DNA of 49,794 nucleotides from Candidatus Scalindua sp. (GTDB lineage Bacteria > Planctomycetota > Brocadiia > Brocadiales > Scalinduaceae). Position numbers and translations under genes: made by a program. The DNA lies in the NCBI GenBank assembly GCA_018670825.1, contig JABHIW010000003.1, forward strand, positions 1 through 49,794. The letters are read 5' to 3'. Below, one piece after another: positions 8,615 to 18,627 of the stretch (its first letter is position 1; every line of letters begins with the position of its first letter). The notes under the pieces are model-generated. The model saw only the letters and a program-made list of their open reading frames with translations, had not been told where the DNA came from and searched no databases.

Positions 8615-10876
8615 ATGATTAGAATTAATAAGTTGGCAAAAGATTTAGGATTCACAAATAGCGTTTTGATAGAAAAGTGTCAAGAGTGTGGTTTTGATCA
8701 TATTACGCATCATGCGAATGCTTTGACAGGCGAACAAGTAGATCTATTACGCAGAAAATTAATAGGCGGAGCGGGGCAAAGTGTTTCTGTTAAAGAAAGT
8801 CCTGCTGCTCCTAAGGTAGAAAAGATAGGTGCGGAGAAAAAAGATGCTGGCTCTGTTAAGGTTGTGCCTAAAGTAGAAAAGGTAAGTACGGAGAAAAAAG
8901 ATGCTGGCTCTGTTAAGGTTGTGTCTAAGGAGGCGGAAGCCGCGACTGTCCGGAGGCGTATTCCACTATGGAAGCAAAAAGCGAGAGAAGACTTAATCAA
9001 AGGTAGATGGAAAGAGGTCACAAAGGTTTCGCAACAGAAAAGACCCCGGAGATTTGAAAAACGCACAAAGGAAGTAACTAAAGAACAAAAGGCTGTTCCG
9101 CCGAAAGAAAAAGAGAGTAAGGTTACGGTCGAGCTGCCTGCTACTATTAAAGATGTATCAGCGGCATTGGGCATAAAATCTGGCGATATAATTTCGAAGT
9201 TGCTGATTGGCCATAATATTTTTGCTACGATAAATCAGGGTTTAGATGGTGAGCTCATTGAGATGTTAGGCATTGAATATGGTGTTGAGATTGAGTTGAA
9301 GCAAGCAAAAGAGGATGAAGACGAATTTTCATTAGAAGAGGCTGTTGACCAGGAAGAAGATTTAAAGACAAGGGCTCCTATCGTAACATTTCTTGGTCAT
9401 GTAGATCATGGAAAGACTTCCTTGCTTGATAGCATTAGAAAAACGGATAGTGTATCTTTTGAAGCTGGTGGAATTACGCAACACATAGGTGCGTACAGTG
9501 TAGAAACAAATGGGAAGTCTGTTGTTTTTCTGGATACACCGGGACATGAGGCTTTTACTTCCATGAGGGCAAGAGGGGCAAATGTAACAGATCTGGTTGT
9601 GCTGGTAGTTGCGGCTGATGATGGCGTGATGCCGCAAACTGAGGAAGCGATCAATCATGCACGTGCGGCAAATGTGCCTATTGTGGTTGCCATAAATAAG
9701 GTAGATAAGCCGGAAGCAAATGTATTAAAGGTAAAACAGCAATTAGCGACCTTAGATTTAAGTCCTGAAGATTGGGGCGGTAAGGTACAAATGATAGAAA
9801 CCTCTGTTGTTACAAAAATGGGACTTGATACCCTTCTGGATGGGTTGTTACTGGAGGCAGAGGTTTTGGAGTTGAAGGCCGTTTCCAAGAAGCCGGCCAG
9901 GGGTATTGTGCTGGAGGCGCATGTTCATGAAGGTAGAGGCGTTATTGCAAACTTTTTGGTAAGAGAGGGTACATTAAAGCATGGAGATATTGTTCTTTGT
10001 GGGCAGACATATGGCAGGGTGAGAGCGATATATAATGATCATGGAAAAGAAATAAAAGTTGCCGGACCATCAACACCAGTTGCGATATCCGGGTTGTCAG
10101 TTTGCCCGGAAGCAGGCGACAAATTTTACGGTATAAAGGATATTCAAAAAGCCAGAGAAATCGCTTCAAAACGAGAAAGAAAAATGCGTGAAGTGGCACT
10201 GTCTGGGCGTCAACATGTTACATTGGACAACCTTTATAAGAAGATCGAAGAGGGACAGGTAAAGGAGATTAAGGTAATCTTGAAGGCGGACTTTAAAGGT
10301 TCTGTCGAGGTGCTTAAGAAATCATTGATAGAAATATCGACTAAGGAAGTCAGGACAAGGATCTTGCATAGTGCTGTTGGTGGGATTACTGAGACAGATA
10401 TTTTGCTGGCAGATGCATCCGATGCAATCGTTATTGGCTTCCATGTAGTTCCCGAAGATAAGGCAAAGGTGCTTGCCGAATCGTGTGGTGTAGATGTTAG
10501 ATTGTATAAGATTATATATGATGCAACAAACGATATAAAAGCTGCTTTAGAGGGTCTCTTGGAACCTGACAAGGTTGAACAGGTACTTGGTAGCGTTGAG
10601 GTCAGAAAGATATTTAAGGTATCGAAGATAGGGAATATTGCAGGCTGTTATGTAAAAAGTGGTAAGATATTGCGTAACTCTATGGTAAGGCTGATACGGG
10701 ACAGCGTAGTCCTGTACGATGGCAAGATTGCGACTCTAAGAGTTGTTAAGGACGATGCAAAAGAAGTTAAGGCTGGATTTGAATGCGGTGTCAGGATTGC
10801 AGGCTTTGATGATATAAAAGCGGGTGATATAATAGAGTCTTATGAAATTCAGCATATAGCACGCACTTTGAAATAA
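8615..10876 (+). CDS. infB: Translation initiation factor IF-2
   Basis: IF-2 is the GTPase that places fMet-tRNA on the 30S subunit and promotes subunit joining. The 753 residues begin with the small IF2_N helix domain. A charged linker follows, containing a near-perfect duplicated block ([18 protein letters not shown] / [18 protein letters not shown] at about 73-108). Next come a second IF2_N domain, the G domain from about residue 257 ([28 protein letters not shown]), and domains II-IV. The length is somewhat short only because of the linker. It is the second gene of the nusA operon. Confidence 0.97.
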   Translation: MIRINKLAKDLGFTNSVLIEKCQECGFDHITHHANALTGEQVDLLRRKLIGGAGQSVSVKESPAAPKVEKIGAEKKDAGSVKVVPKVEKVSTEKKDAGSVKVVSKEAEAATVRRRIPLWKQKAREDLIKGRWKEVTKVSQQKRPRRFEKRTKEVTKEQKAVPPKEKESKVTVELPATIKDVSAALGIKSGDIISKLLIGHNIFATINQGLDGELIEMLGIEYGVEIELKQAKEDEDEFSLEEAVDQEEDLKTRAPIVTFLGHVDHGKTSLLDSIRKTDSVSFEAGGITQHIGAYSVETNGKSVVFLDTPGHEAFTSMRARGANVTDLVVLVVAADDGVMPQTEEAINHARAANVPIVVAINKVDKPEANVLKVKQQLATLDLSPEDWGGKVQMIETSVVTKMGLDTLLDGLLLEAEVLELKAVSKKPARGIVLEAHVHEGRGVIANFLVREGTLKHGDIVLCGQTYGRVRAIYNDHGKEIKVAGPSTPVAISGLSVCPEAGDKFYGIKDIQKAREIASKRERKMREVALSGRQHVTLDNLYKKIEEGQVKEIKVILKADFKGSVEVLKKSLIEISTKEVRTRILHSAVGGITETDILLADASDAIVIGFHVVPEDKAKVLAESCGVDVRLYKIIYDATNDIKAALEGLLEPDKVEQVLGSVEVRKIFKVSKIGNIAGCYVKSGKILRNSMVRLIRDSVVLYDGKIATLRVVKDDAKEVKAGFECGVRIAGFDDIKAGDIIESYEIQHIARTLK

Positions 10877-10920
10877 GAAATGTATAATACAAGATAAAAT
10901 TAGGAACAAGAACAATTATT

Positions 10921-11201
10921 ATGATCGTAGGCGCTTTATGTATTAAGGTTGCAATGAGAAGTTCGCGCTCTTTAAAAGATAAACGACGTATAATCAAAAG
11001 TTTAAAGAATCGGATCAGAAATAAATTCGATGTTTCCGTTTCTGAAACAGATTCACAGGATAATCTCAGGTGTTCGGAAATCAGTGTGGCAATGGTGGGG
11101 ACAGACAGGCAATACGTTAATAGTGCATTAACGTCACTTATAAATTTCTTCCGTTTTTTTCACAGATGGAATTAGTTGATTATGGTCTGGATCTGTTCTA
11201 A
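10921..11201 (+). CDS. ylxP: YlxP (DUF503) protein, apparent frameshift at a T7 run
   Basis: The first 80 or so residues (MIVGALCIKVAMRSSRSLKD...) match the small YlxP/DUF503 family that commonly sits between infB and rbfA. In the zero frame the protein stops at 11175 after 84 residues, with a non-family ending (FFHRWN). Shifting by -1 at TTTTTTT (11154-11160) continues with SQMELVDYGLDLF, the expected ELVDY-type family ending, to the stop at 11199-11201. So the gene is either frameshifted (mutation or sequencing error) or decoded by slippage. Coordinates cover both frames. Function is unknown; family members are RNA-related by context. Confidence 0.72.
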
Positions 11202-11213
11202 TCATAAAGGATC

Positions 11214-12446
11214 ATGACGAGAAGATTGGAAAAGGTTAAAGGGCTGATTGAGCAGGAGATAAGCAAGGTTATCTTGTATAAGCTGCAGGATCCAAGGATA
11301 AATCTGGCAGCAACATTAACAAGAGTAGAACCGTCCCCTGATCTGAGAATGGCTAAGGTATATGTATCAATCAAGGGTGATGAGTCGGCACAAAAGGATA
11401 TCTTATATGCCCTGAGACATGCAAAAGGCTATATACAGTCTGAAATAGCCTCACATTTGCAGTTGAAAAATACTCCATCGTTGACCTTTTATCTTGATGA
11501 GGGAAAAAGGAAGGGAGGGCATGTTTTAGAATTAATAGAAAAAGCGATTAAAGAAGATAATGTTGAGGGGAATATGAATAAGTTAAGTTTTGGTTTACCA
11601 AAAGGTAGTTTGCAGGAATCAACAATTGGAATGATGAAAAATGCGGGATACAAGGTCTATGTGAGCAGTAGGTCTTACTATCCAACAATTGATGACGATG
11701 AGATGTCGGTAAGGTTAATCCGTCCGCAGGACATGGCTCGTTATGTTGAGAAAGGGATTATAGACGTTGGTCTTACAGGACAGGACTGGGTGGAAGAGGC
11801 TGGTGCTGATGTCATGTGTGTGGAGAAGTTGGTCTATGCAAAGCAGCAATTAACAAAAGTTCGTTGGGTTTTGGCAGTGCCGGAGAGTTCTCCAATTAAT
11901 ACAGCGGAGGATTTGCAAGGCAAGAGAATATCAACAGAGCTTGTAAATGTTACTAAAAAATATCTTGAGGAGAAGGGTGTTAATGCGGAGGTTGAATTTT
12001 CGCATGGCGCTACAGAGGCGAAGACGCCAGACCTTGTTGATGCCATTGTTGAGTTGACAGAAACTGGTAGTAGTTTAAGAGCCAATAAGCTACGTATTAT
12101 TGATACAGTAACAGAATCTGCTACTGTATTTATTGCTAACCACAAATCATGGGAAGACCCTTGGAAAAAGAAAAAGATAGAAAACCTGGCAATTTTATTT
12201 CATGGCGCAATCATTGCGCGTGACAAAGTTGGGTTGAAAATGAATATTTCAAATGAGGGTTTAAATACCTTATTAGAGAAGTTGCCTGCTTTGCGAACAC
12301 CTACCATTTCTCCGCTTTCAGGAAATGCAGGATACGCTATAGAAACAGTAATGGATGAGTCGGTGGTTAGAAATATTATTCCTGAATTGAAACGGATTGG
12401 TGCGGAAGGGATAATTGAATATCCACTCAATAAGGTAATACTTTAG
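11214..12446 (+). CDS. hisG: RbfA-HisG fusion: ribosome-binding factor A joined to ATP phosphoribosyltransferase
   Basis: One uninterrupted frame encodes two proteins. Residues 1-120 ([17 protein letters not shown]..., [21 protein letters not shown]) are a complete RbfA, the cold-shock factor for 30S maturation. From the Met codon at 11574 the next 290 residues are a complete long-form HisG, the first enzyme of histidine synthesis. It starts [18 protein letters not shown], contains the phosphoribosyl-binding part ([18 protein letters not shown]), and ends with the C-terminal histidine-sensing domain ([12 protein letters not shown]). A purine-rich GAGGGG lies just before the internal ATG, so HisG could also be initiated separately. 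The position after infB-ylxP is normal for rbfA; hisG there is not. Confidence 0.88.
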   Translation: MTRRLEKVKGLIEQEISKVILYKLQDPRINLAATLTRVEPSPDLRMAKVYVSIKGDESAQKDILYALRHAKGYIQSEIASHLQLKNTPSLTFYLDEGKRKGGHVLELIEKAIKEDNVEGNMNKLSFGLPKGSLQESTIGMMKNAGYKVYVSSRSYYPTIDDDEMSVRLIRPQDMARYVEKGIIDVGLTGQDWVEEAGADVMCVEKLVYAKQQLTKVRWVLAVPESSPINTAEDLQGKRISTELVNVTKKYLEEKGVNAEVEFSHGATEAKTPDLVDAIVELTETGSSLRANKLRIIDTVTESATVFIANHKSWEDPWKKKKIENLAILFHGAIIARDKVGLKMNISNEGLNTLLEKLPALRTPTISPLSGNAGYAIETVMDESVVRNIIPELKRIGAEGIIEYPLNKVIL

Positions 12447-12574
12447 TTGTACTCAGATCATTGTCCTGCTTATAGTAATCCTGTCATGCATAGAGTAAAA
12501 AATGATTCTGGAATTTGTAAAAGAGTATTATTTCCTAATCTTTGATAAGTGTAACATCGTCATTGAGGTATAGT

Positions 12575-14164
12575 ATGTCAAAAACAAAAATTATCGTTTT
12601 ATTACCTTTTGTAATTGCTTTTGTATTCCTCTGTAAAACGACTTTTGCCGACCCCCCCAAAAACAGTACAAATGATTTCTTGCTGAAGGATAGTTCAGAA
12701 TCTTATGTGGATTTTTGTACGGGATTTTACCTGATGCTGGATCATCGTTGGGAAGAAGCAATTGCATTTCTTGAAAAATCTTTATTACTAAATCCAAAAG
12801 CCGAAAGAATACATAATTATTTAGCCACATGCTACTTCCAGGCAGACAAAAAAGAAGAAGCTATTCATCATATTGAAAAACTTGCACAATTAAAACCTGA
12901 TGATTTTAGTATTCATTACACGCTTGGAAATATTTACACAAGTGAAGGTAATGAAAAGGGAGCTATTTCAGAATATGAACGTGCTAACTCTTCAGTAATA
13001 GATGGCATTGATAAGGATTTTGTTTCCGATATGCTACATCGCCTGGCAAATAGTTATATGAAAAGTGGTGACATAGATAATGCTGTAATAATCTACAACA
13101 AAATACTTGATTTAGAATTAACGGGTGAACCTGTTAAAATTCATTATAATCTTGGGCAGATTTATGTTGATGCGAAAAAGATTAAGGAAGCTATAAAAGA
13201 GTTTGTCAAAGCCAAAAAATACAGTCCCCATTCTGAGCCTATAAGCTTTTATATTGCAGTGTGTTACGAAGAGTTAGAAGATTGTGATAATGCAATTACA
13301 GAGCTCAAGTCTTTTATTGAGTATGATCCTGATGCCTGGCTTATGCGTATTAATTTGTCAAATCTTTATGAAAAAGTAAAGCAATATGAGAAGGCCGAAT
13401 TAGAAAGGGAAAAGGCCTTGGTAATATTGGAAAAAAGTGTAAGCAAAGGGAGCAAGAGTGTAAGGGAATATATTACATTAAGCCAAATTCTTCAGAGAAA
13501 CGGTAGGAATAAAAAAGCGGTAGATACACTGAAAACGGCAATTTCTAATGTAATAAATGAAGATGATGAGGTGCTAAGTGAAGTTCGTTTTATGCTGGCA
13601 AATATATATTATGAGATGAATAATCATAAGAATGTGGTCTCGGAATTGGAAAAAGTATTAGAAATAGACCCTGATAATCATCAGGCAAATAATTTCTTGG
13701 GCTATTTTTTTATTGAACAGGGAGAGCAATCAGACAAAGCTGTCAATTTGATCAAAAAAGCCTTGAGTGTTAGTCCTGAGAATGCTGCATACCTTGATAG
13801 CTTGGGCTGGGCATATTATAAATTAGCAAAAGAGGATGATGAAAAGATAATGTTAGGATTACAAAAGCTTCTTGAAGCATCAAATTATGCCGAGGATCCG
13901 GAAATTATGGGACATATAGGAGATGTATATTATTCACTCGGCTTTTGGGAAAAGGCACAGCACGAGTGGGAGAATGCTTTAAATTTGTGGGAAGAGTCAG
14001 TGGCAGAATGGCCTCCACATTTAAAACATGAAACTGCGAGAGAGTTAAAAGTTAAGGAAATAATTCAAAATAAACTTGATAAGATTCAATGTTTAAAGAT
14101 GGTAGAAAATTCAAAAAAAAAATTAATCCCAGAAGAAAGAGTTGTTAGTAATCATATACAGTAA
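12575..14164 (+). CDS. Exported tetratricopeptide-repeat protein
   Basis: From the ATG at 12575 (GAGG six bases upstream) this is a 529-residue protein. A signal peptide (SKTKIIVLLPFVIAFVFLC, likely cut after TTFA) is followed by roughly ten TPR units from about residue 45 to 480. Clear examples are the RWEEAIAFLEKSLLLNPKAE and YYEMNNHKNVVSELEKVLEI segments. TPR arrays are protein-binding scaffolds; outside the cytoplasm they often assist envelope assembly or secretion. No catalytic domain is seen. It lies between rbfA-hisG and yebC and is probably its own unit. No specific name can be supported. Confidence 0.8.
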   Translation: MSKTKIIVLLPFVIAFVFLCKTTFADPPKNSTNDFLLKDSSESYVDFCTGFYLMLDHRWEEAIAFLEKSLLLNPKAERIHNYLATCYFQADKKEEAIHHIEKLAQLKPDDFSIHYTLGNIYTSEGNEKGAISEYERANSSVIDGIDKDFVSDMLHRLANSYMKSGDIDNAVIIYNKILDLELTGEPVKIHYNLGQIYVDAKKIKEAIKEFVKAKKYSPHSEPISFYIAVCYEELEDCDNAITELKSFIEYDPDAWLMRINLSNLYEKVKQYEKAELEREKALVILEKSVSKGSKSVREYITLSQILQRNGRNKKAVDTLKTAISNVINEDDEVLSEVRFMLANIYYEMNNHKNVVSELEKVLEIDPDNHQANNFLGYFFIEQGEQSDKAVNLIKKALSVSPENAAYLDSLGWAYYKLAKEDDEKIMLGLQKLLEASNYAEDPEIMGHIGDVYYSLGFWEKAQHEWENALNLWEESVAEWPPHLKHETARELKVKEIIQNKLDKIQCLKMVENSKKKLIPEERVVSNHIQ

Positions 14165-14210
14165 TATAGAATTTGATATTTTTTATGTAAATAATGGAAG
14201 GTAATTACTA

Positions 14211-14957
14211 ATGTCAGGACATTCTAAGTGGTCGACTATAAAGCATAAAAAAGGGGCTGCAGATGTAAAGAGGGGGAAAATATTCTCCAAACTTGCAAAG
14301 GCCATTACTTCTGCGGCAAGACAGGGTGGTGGAAATCCTGAAATGAATTTAAAGTTACAGTATGCAATTGATAGCGCTAAATCTGAGAATATGCCCAAGG
14401 ATAATATTGAACGGGCTGTACAGAAGGGTACCGGTGAGTTAGGTGCCGACACTGTCCTTTATGAATGTCTTTATGAAGGTTACGGATCTAATGGTGTTGC
14501 TGTTATGGCAGAGATACTGACTGACAATAAGAACAGGACTGCGGCAGAGATTAGAAAGGTTTTCGAGATGTCCGGAGGGAATCTTGGTGAGTCTGGTTGC
14601 GTATCATGGATGTTTCAACAAAAGGGAGTGATAACTGTTAACTCTGAAGGGATTGAGGAAGATGAATTGATGGCGCTTGTTCTTGATGCAGGTTGCGATG
14701 ATTTACATGTAGAAGGTGGGAAATATGAAATTGACTGTGAAATAAAGGATTACAATAATGTCAAAAAAGTGTTGCAGGATGAAGGTATAAAGATCGAGTT
14801 CGCTGAGATCAGCTGGATCCCAAGTACGCTTATCGAGCTAGATGAAGCAAAAGGTAAGAAGGTCATTTCGCTTATGGAAAAATTAGAGAACCATGATGAT
14901 GTGCAGAATGTTTATGCTAATTTTTCACTTCCAGAAGGGTTTTTGTCAGAGTTATGA
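14211..14957 (+). CDS. yebC: YebC/PmpR-family regulatory protein
   Basis: This 248-residue protein starts MSGHSKWSTIKHKKGAADVK and contains the family blocks KIFSKLAKAITSAARQGGGN, MPKDNIERAVQKGTG and AVMAEILTDNKNRTAAEIR. YebC proteins act as DNA-binding regulators, and some relieve ribosome stalling at proline-rich sequences. The length is normal. GGAAGG precedes the ATG. Its last 46 bases overlap the 3' end of the convergent ftsH gene. Confidence 0.95.
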   Translation: MSGHSKWSTIKHKKGAADVKRGKIFSKLAKAITSAARQGGGNPEMNLKLQYAIDSAKSENMPKDNIERAVQKGTGELGADTVLYECLYEGYGSNGVAVMAEILTDNKNRTAAEIRKVFEMSGGNLGESGCVSWMFQQKGVITVNSEGIEEDELMALVLDAGCDDLHVEGGKYEIDCEIKDYNNVKKVLQDEGIKIEFAEISWIPSTLIELDEAKGKKVISLMEKLENHDDVQNVYANFSLPEGFLSEL

Positions 14958-16876
14958 TTATCGGGTTGGCAGCTTTTCTGTTTCTCATCTGAACCATTCT
15001 TCTTAGTGGTTTTCTTCTTTTCCTCTTTTATGTTTAGCAATTCAAGGATCCGATCAGCTTCCAGAACTTCCTCTTCTTCAAGTTTTTTAGCTAGGAGATC
15101 CAGCTTGTCTTTGTTTTTTTCGATCAGAGATTTGGCTTTGGCATAAGAATCCTTGATAATTTTAGTTACTTCTGCATCAATTTCTATTGCGGTTTTCTCG
15201 CTAAACTCTTTTTCCTGTACAAGATCATGTCCAAGAAAAACATTACCTTGTTGCCTTCCGAATGTTTGAGGGCCTAGTGTGCTACTCATTCCAAATCTAC
15301 ATACAATGCTTCTGGCCATTTTTGTTACTCTTTCCAGATCGTTTTGCGCTCCAGTGGATAACTCGTTAAAGGCGATTTCTTCTGCAGCGCGACCTGCAAG
15401 AAGGACGCACAGAGTATCTCGCATTTCAGATTCCCTGGTTAAATATTTGTCCTCGCTAGGTAGTTGTAACGTATAGCCTAATGCCGCTGCTCCACGCGCA
15501 ATAATAGATACCTTGTGCACCGGATCTGTATTAGGCAATAGTGCTGCTACCAGAGTATGGCCTGATTCGTGATAAGCGACTATGCTTTTTTCTTCATCAC
15601 TTATTACTCTGCTTTTTCTTTCAGGTCCGGCAATTACTCTTTCTATTGACTCCTCAAGTTCAGGCATTTCCACAAAATTTTTGTCACGACGTGCAGCAAG
15701 CAAAGCAGCCTCGTTGATGACATTTGCCAGGTCAGCACCTGAAAAACCAGGAGTGCGTTTTGCTATTGTATTAAGATTTCCATTAGGTTCAATTTTAACA
15801 TCTTTAGCGTGTACCTTTAAGATTTCCTCTCTTCCAATCAGATCAGGTCTATCGACAGTTACCTGTCTGTCAAATCTTCCAGGACGAAGCAATGCGCTAT
15901 CCAATACATCAGGCCTGTTTGTAGCTGCGATGATGATTACGCCACTATTTGAAGTGAAGCCATCCATCTCCGCAAGCAGCTGATTTAATGTTTGTTCCCG
16001 TTCGTCATGGCCACCGCCTAAACCAGCACCTCGTTGTCTTCCAACGCTATCAAGCTCATCAATAAATACTATGCAAGGTGCCTTCTGCTTGGCTTGTGCG
16101 AACATGTCACGCACTCTCGCGGCACCCATGCCAACAAACATTTCTACAAAATCAGACCCACTTATTGAAAAGAACGGTACCCCTGATTCACCCGCAACTG
16201 CTTTTGCCAGGAGTGTTTTTCCTGTTCCCGGCGGTCCTATGAGTAGAACGCCCTTTGGAATCTTACCTCCCAGTTTTTGGAATTTTTGAGGATACTTTAA
16301 ATACTCTATTATTTCTTCAAGTTCTTCCTTTGCTTCATCACATCCGGCAACATCCGAAAATGTAGTCTTTTTTGCATCTTCTGCAGCATAAAGTTTAATC
16401 TTTGCTTTTCCAAACGAAGCAAAAGGACTTCCCATGCCTCCCATTTTTTTTGATATAAAAAACCAGGCAATTCCAATAATCAAAAACGGAAAAATCCACC
16501 ACATGATCATGTTTCTTAGAAAATTATTCTCTACCTCTCCTTTGAACTTAACGTTTTTACTTTCTAATTCGTTGACCAGTTTGATGTCTTGAACGGGAAC
16601 GGTAATGAAGGCAACGGGTTTGTTTTGTTCAGATGTCATACTTTCATAGTGCCCTTTGATTACTTTTTCTCCCACGGTGCAATCAACTATCTTTCCCGCA
16701 CTTAAATACTCTCTGAATTGGCTGTAAGTGATTTCGCCGGTTTTAGGAGACAAAAACATCTGTATGATGTATAAAACTACGAGAAAAAGAAGGAGATAGC
16801 CTATGGAAAAACCGGTCTTCTTGGTTTTCAAATTTTTGGGTATTTTTCTTGGAGTCTTTTTATTTGTTATTTTCAT
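14912..16876 (-). CDS. ftsH: ATP-dependent zinc metalloprotease FtsH
   Basis: FtsH is a membrane-anchored AAA+ protease that degrades misfolded membrane and regulatory proteins. The 654 residues contain a transmembrane helix at about 25-43 and a second at about 128-146 around a small periplasmic domain. The AAA module follows (Walker A GPPGTGKT, Walker [32 protein letters not shown]), then the protease domain with the zinc site HESGH. The tail is lysine-rich. The 3' end overlaps yebC by 46 bases on the opposite strand. The 231 bases upstream to the island hold no other gene. Confidence 0.97.
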   Translation of the reverse strand: MKITNKKTPRKIPKNLKTKKTGFSIGYLLLFLVVLYIIQMFLSPKTGEITYSQFREYLSAGKIVDCTVGEKVIKGHYESMTSEQNKPVAFITVPVQDIKLVNELESKNVKFKGEVENNFLRNMIMWWIFPFLIIGIAWFFISKKMGGMGSPFASFGKAKIKLYAAEDAKKTTFSDVAGCDEAKEELEEIIEYLKYPQKFQKLGGKIPKGVLLIGPPGTGKTLLAKAVAGESGVPFFSISGSDFVEMFVGMGAARVRDMFAQAKQKAPCIVFIDELDSVGRQRGAGLGGGHDEREQTLNQLLAEMDGFTSNSGVIIIAATNRPDVLDSALLRPGRFDRQVTVDRPDLIGREEILKVHAKDVKIEPNGNLNTIAKRTPGFSGADLANVINEAALLAARRDKNFVEMPELEESIERVIAGPERKSRVISDEEKSIVAYHESGHTLVAALLPNTDPVHKVSIIARGAAALGYTLQLPSEDKYLTRESEMRDTLCVLLAGRAAEEIAFNELSTGAQNDLERVTKMARSIVCRFGMSSTLGPQTFGRQQGNVFLGHDLVQEKEFSEKTAIEIDAEVTKIIKDSYAKAKSLIEKNKDKLDLLAKKLEEEEVLEADRILELLNIKEEKKKTTKKNGSDEKQKSCQPDNHNSDKNPSGSEKLA

Positions 16877-17107
16877 TTAATCCTTTACAGCATAAGTCCT
16901 TACGGGATATTATATATGCCTAATGCAATAAAATTACAAACTCGTATTATATGACAATATCAATTTTAAGTCAAAGTAATAAATGCTGGGTGTTATGAAG
17001 CAAGATTTACTTTTTGCTAAATGATCGGTAGGTGATTGCTACAATTTGACAACAAGTGAAGAAAAGAGAGGTAAAGTGCCACAAAAATTGTGCTATCTTT
17101 TTATTAA

Positions 17108-17159
17108 GTAATGGTCGGGGCGACTGGATTCGAACCAGCGACCTCTTGAACCCCATTCA
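17108..17159 (-). repeat. attL: 52-bp direct repeat, 3' part of tRNA-Pro
   Basis: These 52 bases are identical to 29339-29390. They correspond, on the minus strand, to the anticodon loop, T arm, 3' acceptor strand and CCA of tRNA-Pro. Homology to the tRNA stops at 17159, so no complete tRNA is encoded here. This marks the left end of the island and the pre-insertion neighbour of ftsH. Confidence 0.92.
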
Positions 17160-17301
17160 TCTCCAAGGGTATAGATTGTTTTTTGTTTTAGTTTCAACTA
17201 TTTTATTTTATTAGGCTTATAGGCACATTTCCATAAATCAATTTTAGTCTATTTTAGGGTGTTTTGAGTTATTTTGGGTACATTTTGGACACAGTCGACC
17301 T

Positions 17302-17348
17302 CTTGATTGTTATTCAAGAGACCGGGAGTTTGAATCCCCCCTTCCGCA
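17302..17348 (+). pseudogene. tRNA-Asn(GTT)-like 3' half (remnant)
   Basis: An anticodon stem-loop (CTTGA, loop TTGTTAT with anticodon GTT at 17309-17311, TCAAG) is followed by a T arm (GGGAG-TTTGAAT-CCCCC, one A-C mismatch) and the 3' acceptor strand CTTCCGC. The matching 5' half with GCGGAAG is not present upstream, and no CCA is encoded. Just before it (17276-17295), 18 of 20 bases match the 3' end of the island's integrase gene (29276-29295). This looks like the scar of another integrase/attachment site. The rest of 17160-17727 holds nothing recognisable. Confidence 0.5.
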
Positions 17349-17727
17349 TTTACTCACTCCTTTTGTATCAAGCACTTACGTTTTTCCAGAGTCCAAAAAT
17401 ACCGTCCCCAGACCGTCCCTAGAATGTAAATTGAACTTGTTGACTAATAGCGACTGTAACACGGTTTGAAAACCCTTTTATCATGTTCAAACTGTGAGTG
17501 TGATATAATACATATACCACACATGGTACAAGTCACATACCTCCTCCTGAAAACCATCGACAATATTGACAAAAGCCTAGTTTGTTATCATTCCCCTTAA
17601 ATACCACTCACATATCAAGCGTAAACAGGTGGTGAATCTGAGATGTCGAAATTTTCTTAATACCTAAAAATATTATAAAAAATTGACAAACCAGCAAGGA
17701 TTGTTTATATAACAAGACAGTAAATAA

Positions 17728-17759
17728 TAACGGTTATATTCTGATGATTATTACCGTTA
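17728..17759. promoter_or_regulatory. Inverted repeat upstream of the small PEP-CTERM gene
   Basis: TAACGGT (17728) and ACCGTTA (17753) form an inverted repeat about 100 bases before the ATG at 17855. It could be an operator. No promoter elements of clear quality and no sigma-54 -24/-12 motif were seen beside it. Confidence 0.25.
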
Positions 17760-17854
17760 GTGATTATTTTACTTATTTATAGAAAAGTTGTGGAGTAACA
17801 AAAAACGGTTTATTTGAGAATTAATGTTTTGACACCAATCATAAAGGATAAAAA

Positions 17855-18556
17855 ATGAAAAAATATAAATGTCTTGCACTTCAATTATTTTTCCTGTTTT
17901 CGCTTATATGTATAATATTGATTCCAAAGGTGGCCAACGCATATTCAATGACCCCTTTGCAGATTTCCACTGATATAACAGGTCTCGTTAGTGGCCCAAC
18001 CGAGGATTACAGTTTTATGCAAGTCTGGTTCACAGGTAAGGATACCGATGATACATCAATTGTTGACGAATTTTGGTCTGCACAGCGATATGCAAATGTC
18101 CAGTCAGGATCGTACTCTGACTCAGTCTACGACGGGCCGAGTAACTACCTGGTTGTAACAGTGATAGCAAATGGACTAAATAGTGGTAGCTATGCGGCTG
18201 GTGATCTTACATTGCAGATTGATAGTCAACCGTTTTCTGTTTATATGCCTTCATTTACCATTACTACTCAAAAAGATCATTTCAGCCTCTACATAGCTGA
18301 TGATGGCTCCACGTTTTATGCCAACACTGATCATGCACCATTTAATAATGCTTCTATAGGTTGGGAACTTATGCAAGGAAGCCTGGATCTTACGCCTTCA
18401 GAGGCTTTTGATGCAGTCCATTTAGCTGCTTCAGCTCCTGAATCTGAACCAGTCCCAGAACCCACAACAGTCGCACTTCTCGGTATCGGCATAGTCGGAC
18501 TCACAGGAGCAGAAGTAAGACGTAGACGGAAGAAGAAAGCAGTTGATAAAAGCTAG
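17855..18556 (+). CDS. Exported PEP-CTERM sorting-domain protein
   Basis: This 233-residue protein has an N-terminal signal peptide (about 1-29, ending VANA) and a C-terminal PEP-CTERM tail. The tail consists of VPEPTTVALL, a hydrophobic stretch, then the basic cluster RRRRKKK. Such tails are recognised by an exosortase, which cuts them as the protein passes to the surface or into extracellular matrix. The middle (about 30-195) is a beta-rich domain I do not recognise. AAAGGA precedes the ATG and an intrinsic terminator follows. It is island cargo; no exosortase gene is in the window. Confidence 0.82.
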   Translation: MKKYKCLALQLFFLFSLICIILIPKVANAYSMTPLQISTDITGLVSGPTEDYSFMQVWFTGKDTDDTSIVDEFWSAQRYANVQSGSYSDSVYDGPSNYLVVTVIANGLNSGSYAAGDLTLQIDSQPFSVYMPSFTITTQKDHFSLYIADDGSTFYANTDHAPFNNASIGWELMQGSLDLTPSEAFDAVHLAASAPESEPVPEPTTVALLGIGIVGLTGAEVRRRRKKKAVDKS

Positions 18557-18591
18557 GTAATTATTTATCAAAATTGATCCTGTATAAAGAT

Positions 18592-18627
18592 GCCTACATT
18601 CTTCACTACGAGGGATGTAGGTGTTTT
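18592..18627 (+). terminator. Intrinsic terminator after the small PEP-CTERM gene
   Basis: CCTACAT and ATGTAGG form a stem with a 15-base loop, followed by a short T run (18620-18625). It lies about 40 bases after the stop codon. Confidence 0.6.

Noticed and set aside
17108..17159. Apparent second tRNA-Pro gene
   Set aside because: Only the 3' part is present; pairing stops at the anticodon loop, so it is the attL copy.
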